A stretch of 64,000 nt of DNA from CAVVJA01 sp963801715. Lineage in GTDB: Bacteria > Actinomycetota > Actinomycetes > Mycobacteriales > Jatrophihabitantaceae. The stretch is taken from contig CAWDGB010000009.1 in NCBI GenBank assembly GCA_963801715.1, positions 178,628-242,627 on the forward strand. Direction: 5' to 3'. A program made the translations under genes and the position numbers. Below the pieces are notes generated by a model that worked only from the letters and a program-made list of their open reading frames with translations, searched no databases and had not been told where the DNA came from. The number at the start of each line of letters is the position of its first letter. Position 1 is the stretch's first letter. Shown here one piece after another: positions 57,940 to 64,000 of this stretch.

Positions 57940-59472
57940 TCAGACGCCCTCGACCGCTTTCAGCCGTCCGGACTTGACCGCGTTGACGAACTCGGTGTAG
58001 TCGCGCTCGTTCTGGTCGGCGTACCGCTCGGAGAAGCCGGTGACCGATTTGTCGAACGCGTCGCTTGTGCCCAGGTACTGGGCGATGGCGACCGGGTCGC
58101 CGGAGCGGGCGTGGGCCCGCGCCAGCGTCCACCCGCAGTTGCGTGCGTAGAACGTGAGCCCGACCGGTGCCGCCCGCTCGACGTCCACGGAGCCCTTCAT
58201 GTCGCGCAGCTGGCGCCAGTAGAAGTAGCGGTTCGCCTCTGCCCTTTTTGCCCAGCCGAGGTAGATGTCGCTGGCGGCCTGCATCATCCGCTGCCCCTGT
58301 ACCACCCGCTCGCCGTGCTGCCGGTACTCGCTCTTGGGCAGGTGGGCCTCCAGCACCGAGGCTGTGGCCTCCTTGATCTGCAGGAACAGCGGGTCTTGCG
58401 CGTCGCGTCCCTGGAGCAGGACGATAAATTCGCGGGTCCCGACGCTGCCGACGCCGACGACCTTACGGGCCGCGTCCACGATTTCGAAGCGCTCCAGCAG
58501 TTTGCGCCGGTCGTCTTGCAGGGTGGCTCGGTAGGCGCGGAACTGCTCGTGGATCTCCGCTACGGCCTTATCGGGAGACAGGCCGTATGTGGCGGCCAGG
58601 TCGCGCGCCGGGACCACGATCGGCGGCTGGCTGACGATCCGGTACTTCCCGTCGACCCGTTCGCAGAGCTTGGACAGCGCCTGCAGGCTGTCGCGGGTGT
58701 GCGCCTTCGCGGCGGTCTTCGCCGCCCCCTTCGCCGCCTTCTTCGCCGCCTTCTCCTCTTCCCTGTCCGCCTTTTCCTGCTTCGCCGCCCGTTTCTCCTG
58801 CTTCTTCGGCGCCTTTGCCCGCCTGTCCGTCTTCCCTTCCTTCCTGGCCGTCTTGTCCTGCGTCGCCGTCCCTGCCACCGCGGCACGTATCGAGGCCGTC
58901 AGCTCATCCTCGTCCAGGTGGGCGTACCAGATGTCCATCGTCCCCATCTGCGCGAACGAGGCCATCGCCTCCCGGTAGGCCCGCACCGATGCCAGCGTCG
59001 CCGTACGCGTGTCGGCCTTGGCGAACCCGTTGTTGCGGCCCGCGATGGTGAAGCTGGCCGCCATCCGCTTCACGTCGTATTCGAATGGCCCGGGCAGCGT
59101 CTCGTCGAAGTCGTTCACGTCGAACAGCAGGATCCGCAAGGGCGAGGCGAACAGGCCGAAGTTCGACAGGTGGGCGTCGCCGCACAGCTGGGCGTCCAGC
59201 CCGGCCACCGGCGTATCCGCCAGGTCCTCCGCCATGATCTTGGCCGCGCCGCGGTAGAACGTGAACGGCGAGGCCATCATCCGGCCATGCCGGACCGGCA
59301 CCAGGTCCGGTTCCCGGGTTTTATCCTGCGCCTCCAGCAGGCCGACCGGGTCGGGGCGGTCCGCGGCAGGCCGCCACTTGGTGTGGCTCGACAGCGGCAC
59401 CCGGTCCCGGGCCTCCAAACCCTTGGCTTTGCGATCGTCGACGCTCGGATGCGCAATCTTCCGCTCAGCCAT
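57940..59472 (-). CDS. DUF2252 family protein with a Lys/Ala-rich insert
   Basis: This is a 510-residue protein. The N-terminal half has MMASPFTFYRGAA, the kinase-like loop QLCGDAHLSNFGLFAS (about 95-110) and LLFDVNDFDETLPGPFEYD (about 115-133). The C-terminal half has VGVGSVGTREFIVLL and RVVQGQRMMQAASDIYLGW. DUF2252 is thought to have a protein-kinase/phosphotransferase-like fold; its function is unknown. Between the halves, residues about 206-258 are almost only K, A, E, R and Q, a strongly basic, probably helical insert. ATG 59472 follows GGAGGTGAGCCGG. The long antiparallel frame on the other strand is a shadow of this gene. Confidence 0.9.
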   Translation of the reverse strand: MAERKIAHPSVDDRKAKGLEARDRVPLSSHTKWRPAADRPDPVGLLEAQDKTREPDLVPVRHGRMMASPFTFYRGAAKIMAEDLADTPVAGLDAQLCGDAHLSNFGLFASPLRILLFDVNDFDETLPGPFEYDVKRMAASFTIAGRNNGFAKADTRTATLASVRAYREAMASFAQMGTMDIWYAHLDEDELTASIRAAVAGTATQDKTARKEGKTDRRAKAPKKQEKRAAKQEKADREEEKAAKKAAKGAAKTAAKAHTRDSLQALSKLCERVDGKYRIVSQPPIVVPARDLAATYGLSPDKAVAEIHEQFRAYRATLQDDRRKLLERFEIVDAARKVVGVGSVGTREFIVLLQGRDAQDPLFLQIKEATASVLEAHLPKSEYRQHGERVVQGQRMMQAASDIYLGWAKRAEANRYFYWRQLRDMKGSVDVERAAPVGLTFYARNCGWTLARAHARSGDPVAIAQYLGTSDAFDKSVTGFSERYADQNERDYTEFVNAVKSGRLKAVEGV

Positions 59473-59760
59473 CCGGCTCACCTCCCGTGCTGACTGCCCA
59501 CCCGCCCGGCTCCGAGCCACGAGCGCTCCCGGGCGCTCAAGACCTGGCACTGCGCACTGCTTCTTGGCGCTCCTGCTTGCCCCATGCTAGGCGTCAAGGG
59601 CGGAAAGGACATCACCTGGGAAGGATGGTCTCGGCTCGCGGCCCGGCGGTGTTCATCATGGAGTGTCAATAGGGTCCGGGCAGCGCCGGGCTGGCCTGCC
59701 GGAAACGCAGGTACGCGGCGGCAGCGCCCGGAGCTGGCCGCCGGCCAGCGTCAGGAGCAT

Positions 59761-60084
59761 GTGACGGTGACGGCTGAACCGCCTGAGAGCCCGGTAACCG
59801 AAGCAGTCCGCAGCCTCGAGGTGCGCTGGATCTTCCCGAGCCAGCTGGCGGCCGCGGTGGCCCGATGGTTCGGGCGGTTCCCGGCCGGGACGGAGTCACG
59901 CGAGGACACCTACCTGCTGGATCCGCAGTCGCGCGGACAGATGGAGGCCTGGCAGAAGTGGTCCTTTCCGTTCAGCCCGCCCAGCCCCGGCAGCGGCGAC
60001 CCGGCGGGCTGGCGGCCGGTGCTCGTGGCTCAGAAGCACGCGAAAGGCGACGTGCGTGGCCAGTGGTTCTGCGTCTGCGCGTGA
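59761..60084 (+). pseudogene. unnamed CYTH-like family protein, copy 2 (internally deleted)
   Basis: GTG 59761 follows CAGGAGCAT. The 107-residue frame reads SLEVRWIFPSQLAAAVARWF, then PAGTESREDTYLLDP, closely matching copy 1 at 54160. It then jumps directly to MEAWQKWSFPFSP, skipping the LSVKIRG..LEVK segment present in copy 1, and ends in unrelated sequence (WFCVCA) without the C-terminal third. It looks like a deletion derivative; it could still be translated. Confidence 0.6.
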
Positions 60085-60187
60085 TCCCTTTCCCGCCACC
60101 GCGCACGAATTGCCTGCCATATAGACGGGAAGCGAACGCGCGACCAGCGGCGTAGAAAGACGTTCTGCGTGTCGATGCGGGACGAAG

Positions 60188-60243
60188 GAACGTCCTCCTG
60201 ATGCGCTGCGGGCTTGGTGTCCCATCGCAGGAGGAGGACGTTC
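60188..60243 (+). promoter_or_regulatory. hairpin sequestering the IS110 ribosome-binding site
   Basis: GAACGTCCTCCT (60188-60199) pairs perfectly with AGGAGGACGTTC (60232-60243), immediately before the GTG 60244 start of the IS110 transposase. The Shine-Dalgarno AGGAGG is inside the stem, so read-through transcripts from outside the element would be poorly translated, a known way for IS elements to limit transposase. Confidence 0.6.
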
Positions 60244-60860
60244 GTGGGTAACGGTAATGGCGTGTGCCGGGGTGATCGCAACCGAAACGCGCGACTGGAT
60301 CGACTGCGGGCTGTGGTGCCGGTGTCGAACGTGATCGTCGGGATCGATCTGGCGGATAAGAAGCAGATGGTCGTCGTGTGTGATCACGACTCGAAGGTGC
60401 TCGCCCGCAAGACCTACCGGTGCCGCGCGTGGGACCTCGGAGCTGCGCTGACTGGGCCCGTGAGCGTGCCAAGTCGAACGGTTTCGCTGGCGTTACCGTG
60501 TCATGCGAGCCGACCGGGCACCGGTGGCGGGTGCTGGCCCAGCTCGCGGCGGATCGGTCGATGTCGTTCGTCCGTGTCCAGCCGATGATCGCCTCGTGGG
60601 CGCGCCGCGCCGAGGACCTGACGCACGACAAGACCGATGAGAAAGACGCGGTGCTTATCGCTCGGCTGCCTGCGCAGTTGCGCTGCTACGAACCCGAACC
60701 GGTCGATGAGATTCGGGCCCGGCTGCGGCACCTGGGTATCCGCCGCGAACAGCTGATCACCGAGACGTCGAGTCAGGTGCCGCCGATGCGCGATCTGCTC
60801 GAATGCGTCTGGCCGGCCGCGCTGGACACCGCGCAGCAGCCGTTCAACGCCTCGACCGCG
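60244..60860 (+). pseudogene. IS110-family transposase, frameshifted and truncated
   Basis: The N-terminal RuvC-like DEDD domain is recognisable: frame 1 has SNVIVGIDLADKKQMVVVCD (first Asp). A frame change near 60440 leads to VTVSCEPTGHRWRVLAQLA (Glu) and DLTHDKTDEKDAVLIARL (the D-x-x-D pair), then RHLGIRREQLITE. After about 60850 the sequence no longer resembles IS110, and the C-terminal transposase_20 domain with the conserved serine is missing. No flanking partner was found. Confidence 0.75.
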
Positions 60861-61008
60861 AGCCGACCGAGACCCTTGGCATCGCGTCGATTGATCTCCG
60901 GTCCGCTATCAGGTCTGCGGCGTCGAGCCGCCGGGCCGGCTGGTTCCGCGCCTAGCTTGCGGCGCGGCCGCGAGCTCGTCACGGAGCGCGCCGCCGCTGG
61001 CCTGATGG

Positions 61009-61290
61009 TTCAGATGCGACGCGGCGCGGCGTGGGTCTCGAGCGGGATCACACCTATGGTCGTGGCCTCTGCCTCATACCGCGCCACCCTGTCGGCCAGC
61101 GTCGACCTCGGCGTGCCGGCCTGGTGCCGCAGCGCCAGCTTCTCCCACGACTCGGCCGCCTCCAGCTCCTCGAGGCGCTTCTCGATCTGGAGCGGGATCT
61201 GGTCGCGTCCGCCGACGCTCGGCGTATCCCACCGCCGCGCGGACAGCTCGGGAGCACACTCGTGGCGTGGCTGCGGGTGAGCCCGGGCAC
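61009..61290 (-). CDS. possible coding fragment, unknown
   Basis: The minus strand has a well-behaved frame ending at TGA 61009-61011: DTPSVGGRDQIPLQIEKRLE, ELEAAESWEKLALRHQ and EAEATTIGVIPLETH. Composition (helical, balanced E/K/R) is more protein-like than the other frames here. I see no start codon with a ribosome-binding site, so it is probably the 3' end of a truncated gene. The family is not recognised. The rest of 60861-61713 has only the repeat copy and chance frames. Confidence 0.35.
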
Positions 61291-61420
61291 GCGATCAGCG
61301 AGCAGTGGACAACGCGCCAGTCCCGCACTAAGCACGTGGGTTGTCAGGATCGACATTCCCGGCTGACTCATTTGGCCGCGCCCGGTTGCCGCTGCGGCGG
61401 ACGGCGGTTGGTCGACCGGA

Positions 61421-61530
61421 TCGCCCGAGGCCTAGCCCCAATACGAAACCCAACAGCGGTGCATCCAACTGGCTTCCTGCATCGGCGGGTAGCTTCACCC
61501 TTGCGCACGTTCTATAGGCCGAACAGGAAT
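61421..61530 (-). repeat. 110-bp inverted repeat, right copy
   Basis: Reverse complement of 55961-56070 with about 90% identity. Together they bracket 5.3 kb holding the old IS630 fragment, the complete IS630 element, DUF2252, CYTH-like copy 2 and the IS110 fragment. Confidence 0.8.
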
Positions 61531-61657
61531 GCAAGCGATGATCGCTGGAACGAGCGGGCTCTACAGCGAGGACGGCCAGCTGTGCCAGCCGAGGTACTCT
61601 CGATGGCCTGGGCGAGGGTCAGAGCCACGCGGTAGTGCTCGGCCATGCGCCGCGCAT

Positions 61658-61691
61658 GATACTGCGGATAATCGCCATTTCACGCAGTATC
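61658..61691 (+). repeat. hairpin repeat, copy 1
   Basis: GATACTGCG and CGCAGTATC form a perfect 9-bp stem around GATAATCGCCATTTCA. The core CTGCGGATAATCGCCATTTCA recurs at 63205 in the same orientation. Confidence 0.75.
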
Positions 61692-61713
61692 GAGCGGTGG
61701 TCAGGTCCTCACC

Positions 61714-62043
61714 GTGCATGCCGTGGAGAACGAGACACTGCTGTTCAACATCAGATTCGACGGAAGTGGGCAGCGCGCGGCCGTGTTCGCCCACGACGAC
61801 ATCTCCTTCGAGATCTCCGCGAACGGCAGGACGATCTACGAGTCCGACCACTACAACAACCTGTTCGCCCCGGACGGGACCTCCGTCGCGGTCGGGAACG
61901 AGACACAAATCCTCGGCGAGAACGGCGAGATCGTCCTGCTGGACGCTGGGCGCATCGTGTTCGATGCAGATGGGAACCCCAGCTTCATCGCCGGGCACCC
62001 ACAGTTCCTCGGCGCGACATTCTGCGCGGCGCTCTCGCCCTAA
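61714..62043 (+). CDS. hypothetical protein
   Basis: This is a 109-residue acidic protein from GTG 61714: VENETLLFNIRFDGSGQRAA, ISFEISANGRTIYESDHYNN, EIVLLDAGRIVFDADG, GHPQFLGATFCAALSP. The alternating short strands suggest a small beta barrel or sandwich. No family is recognised. There is no strong ribosome-binding site. The next frame starts one base after its TAA. It lies just inside the pair of hairpin repeats. Confidence 0.5.
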   Translation: MHAVENETLLFNIRFDGSGQRAAVFAHDDISFEISANGRTIYESDHYNNLFAPDGTSVAVGNETQILGENGEIVLLDAGRIVFDADGNPSFIAGHPQFLGATFCAALSP

Positions 62044-62280
62044 GTGACCGTTGCAAGCCACGACACCCGCATCCGCGACTCCAAGCTGTTGCGGGAGTGC
62101 CGAGACCGGCACGGTCTGGTTGTGAATGACGCCATGAGCGGGGCCCTCGAGGCGGCGGGCGTTGTGCGAGCGTGGGCGCGCGAGTACGGCGTGCCGTGTG
62201 CGGATGTCGACGGCTCGGGCGCGGGCCGACGCGGGCGGCCGCATCGCCCAGCACCAGCAAACCGCGGTTCGCGCAACTAG
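62044..62280 (+). CDS. possible small hypothetical protein
   Basis: A 78-residue frame starts at GTG 62044, abutting the previous stop. The first 55 residues look protein-like (RIRDSKLLRECRDRHGLVVN, DAMSGALEAAGVVRAWAREY); the end is Arg/Pro-rich and may be out of frame. No family recognised. Confidence 0.35.
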   Translation: MTVASHDTRIRDSKLLRECRDRHGLVVNDAMSGALEAAGVVRAWAREYGVPCADVDGSGAGRRGRPHRPAPANRGSRN

Positions 62281-62358
62281 CGTCTTGTTGTCCACAGCCG
62301 TGGCCAGCCCCAGGTTTAGAACTGCGATACTGGTCGGGCGAGCCCTTGACGGGCAGGG

Positions 62359-62592
62359 TCAGGCGCGGTGACGTAGCTTGGCGTGGACGGCGCGCTCAAC
62401 CAAGATCGGCACGAAGTCTCGTATCGCGCTGTTGTCGTAGTCGTCGTACTCCCCGCGAACCGCCTGCTCGATCATCTCGGGCGGCACCTCCGGGAATTGG
62501 CTCGTGAGCCGCTGAACCACCGTGGCCACCGCGGCCTGCTCAGCTCGGGCGCGGCGCCCTGCCTTACGTTCCTCAGCCGGTGCGGACGACAT
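62359..62592 (-). CDS. three-helix bundle dimerization domain protein
   Basis: This is a 77-residue protein from ATG 62592: AAVATVVQRLTSQFPEVPPE, MIEQAVRGEYDDYDNSAIRD, FVPILVERAVHAKLR. The pattern (FPxVPPExIEQAVR, then RDFVPxLVER) matches the small actinobacterial three-helix-bundle family often found beside stress and gas-vesicle-like accessory genes. Its function is unknown. Confidence 0.8.
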   Translation of the reverse strand: MSSAPAEERKAGRRARAEQAAVATVVQRLTSQFPEVPPEMIEQAVRGEYDDYDNSAIRDFVPILVERAVHAKLRHRA

Positions 62593-62702
62593 GCGTCAAA
62601 TGGTTACACCCGCAAGGGCGGCGGCGCCATGTCCGGTAGTACTTCGTGGCGTGTCGTCGCCGCAGTCGGTCGGCAGGGGAGTCGCGTGCCATCCTGTGCG
62701 GC

Positions 62703-63199
62703 GTGGAGGCATGGGGCACCTATGCCACCGTCGTCGGGGGCGCTGCTAACGCTCTGGTTGGGCTTTTGTTCGTCGCGGTCTCGATCAGGGTCGACGCGAT
62801 CGCCGCCTCGGGCGAGTTGCGAAATCGTGCGGCGCAAACGCTTGGCCCGTTCCTGACCGTGCTGTTCGTCGTCGTGTTTCTGGCAGTCCCTGATCAAGTC
62901 GACTGCTCGGTGTTGAAGTCCTGGTGCTTGCCATCGTCGCTGGTTCGGCTCTTTACGTCCTGGATCGACGAGCGAAGACAGACAGGACGACCCAGCCACT
63001 CGGGCGCGTGCTCGACGCCGTCGCCCCCAATGCGGTGACATCCATCCTGCTGACGGCGGCCGGTTTGGTGTTGATATTCGACGTTCACGCCGGGCTGTAC
63101 ATTCTCATCGCTCCCGTGCTGGCCGCACTCGCAGGCGGTGTCATAAACGCCTGGCTGTTCCTCGCGGATCACGAAGTAGCGGATACCCTTCCCCATTGA
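62703..63199 (+). pseudogene. membrane protein of unknown function, one frameshift
   Basis: This is a protein of about 165 residues with four membrane helices. GTG 62703 begins VEAWGTYATVVGGAANALVG (the family start as I know it), then LLFVAVSIRVDAIAA and TLGPFLTVLFVVVFLAVP. One base is missing near 62898; the second frame continues GVEVLVLAIVAGSALYVLDR and SILLTAAGLVLIFDVHAGLY to 63199. Both halves are strongly membrane-like, so this is one gene with a recent or artefactual indel. Confidence 0.65.
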
Positions 63200-63204
63200 T
63201 CTCG

Positions 63205-63231
63205 CTGCGGATAATCGCCATTTCACCGCAG
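63205..63231 (+). repeat. hairpin repeat, copy 2
   Basis: CTGCGG and CCGCAG pair around ATAATCGCCATTTCA. Same core and orientation as the copy at 61658-61691; the outer stem bases differ. Confidence 0.75.
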
Positions 63232-63292
63232 TAAGAGGGACCGCGCTTTCCTTGGAAGTCGCGCGCCGGTGTCTTGCGCCTTCTGGAGCGCG

Positions 63293-63994
63293 TCAGGTCG
63301 GCAGGATGTTGATCACTCTGGACAGAACCACCACGATCACGGCAAGCGAGATCAGCGACTGCAACGCCATGAGCGCCTTCGCGCGGGTGGTGAGTGGCAT
63401 GGTGTCCGTCGGGCTGAACGCGACAGCGCTGGTGAAGGCCAGATAGAGGTGGTCTGGGAACCTAGGTCGCCAGCCCGGAGCAGCCAGCCCCACCGTCCCG
63501 GTCTGGGGAAACTGGAAATCCGGATACGGCACCGCTTCGCCGGCGCGTCCGGCTGGGCCACCGCTATCAAGCTGCCAATACAGCAGCCCGAAGGTGATGA
63601 TATTGGCCAACAGCACAAGCGAACCGGCGATCAGAAGCCGGTTGGCGGTCAATGCGACGCCGTCGACCTTGCCGCTGCCCAGGACCAGCACGACGAGCCG
63701 GGCCGCGGCAAAAGCATTAGCGGCGATGAGCACGCCGAACAGGACCAGGATGGTGGGCCGGAAGCGCTGCGGCACCGGTCCCGGCTTCGCGGCAATGACC
63801 AGCATGATCAGGAAGGCTGTCGTCTCGATCAGCGGGATCAGCGCAAGGGGCCCGACCCGGTCGCGGGCCGGGATGAGCACCTGAGGCAGGATCGCGATGA
63901 TGATCGCCACCAGCGGCCAGGTGTAGCTTTCCGGCCGGCGCTCCTCCTGGCTTCCGCCATGATCCGCTGCCGGCGGATTGGGCTCGATGCTCAT
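63293..63994 (-). CDS. four-helix membrane protein with ion-channel-like C-terminus
   Basis: This is a 233-residue protein (ATG 63994; an upstream start beyond the window is possible). Helices: TWPLVAIIIAILPQVLIPA, LIPLIETTAFLIMLVIAA, LVLFGVLIAANAFAAARLVV, LIAGSLVLLANIITFGLLYW and MALQSLISLAVIVVVLSRVI. Before the last helix is YLAFTSAVAFSPTDTMPLT, which resembles the pore-loop region of two-helix ion channels as seen in a family of actinobacterial membrane proteins. Function unknown. Confidence 0.7.
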   Translation of the reverse strand: MSIEPNPPAADHGGSQEERRPESYTWPLVAIIIAILPQVLIPARDRVGPLALIPLIETTAFLIMLVIAAKPGPVPQRFRPTILVLFGVLIAANAFAAARLVVLVLGSGKVDGVALTANRLLIAGSLVLLANIITFGLLYWQLDSGGPAGRAGEAVPYPDFQFPQTGTVGLAAPGWRPRFPDHLYLAFTSAVAFSPTDTMPLTTRAKALMALQSLISLAVIVVVLSRVINILPT

Positions 63995-64000
63995 CCACAC

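Noticed and set aside
57916..59493. 525-codon open frame on the plus strand
   Set aside because: It is the antisense shadow of DUF2252: the composition (Arg/Pro/Leu runs) has no domain features, while the minus strand has strong motifs and a good ribosome-binding site.

Overview
The window is high-GC DNA from an actinomycete. The evidence is frequent GTG/TTG starts, an ANTAR response regulator, a LysX-type lysyl-tRNA synthetase fused to a lysyl-phosphatidylglycerol synthase, a GlnR-type box before the ammonium transporter, and DUF3068/LOR/DUF1622/three-helix-bundle families typical of the phylum. The gene set fits a Frankiales-like soil lineage better than Streptomyces, but this placement is inference and no 16S gene is present.

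Region 1 (1-11 kb) is nitrogen and central metabolism. It holds a truncated-looking TipAS-type gene at the left edge, the overlapping amt-glnK-glnD operon, gltB (large glutamate synthase subunit, with no gltD beside it) and pyk. Region 2 (11-21.3 kb) holds a TesB thioesterase, an aromatic amino acid decarboxylase-like gene, a tRNA with anticodon CAA, a PdtaR-like ANTAR regulator, a branched-chain amino acid ABC operon (livK-H-M-G-F) and an acetyltransferase. Many of these genes are broken by single-base frameshifts, whereas the large genes around them are intact. Region 3 (21.4-34.5 kb) is core: polA, lysX, a fasciclin lipoprotein, a DUF3068 gene (frameshifted), a methyltransferase, an FAD dehydrogenase, rpsA and coaE.

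At 34.4-34.8 kb there are three tRNA genes (Gly, Cys, Val). A tyrosine integrase gene ends two bases after tRNA-Val, and a degenerate second integrase start lies behind it, so this tRNA looks like a repeated integration site. Next comes a tight four-gene operon (glycosyltransferase, methyltransferase, prenyltransferase/cyclase-like protein, methyltransferase; 36.8-40.5 kb), probably making or tailoring a glycosylated lipid or metabolite.

From 40.5 kb to the right end the coding density falls sharply. This is an accessory zone of small membrane or stress-type proteins (PLDc_N/SHOCT pair, LOR, DUF1622, DUF2776-like, CorA, YihY, DUF7144, DUF2252, three-helix bundle), gene fragments (Tad pilus TadC/TadE, SDR, P-type ATPase tail, deazaflavin nitroreductase, two broken copies of one unnamed family) and mobile-element debris (IS256, IS630, IS110). 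One IS630-family element, 56288-57876, is complete. It has perfect 29-bp inverted repeats and a TA duplication, and it carries a second, divergent gene of unknown function whose stop codon, like that of the transposase, touches the inverted repeat. A 110-bp inverted repeat pair brackets this element and DUF2252. A pair of hairpin-forming direct repeats brackets a 1.5-kb block of four small genes near the right edge.
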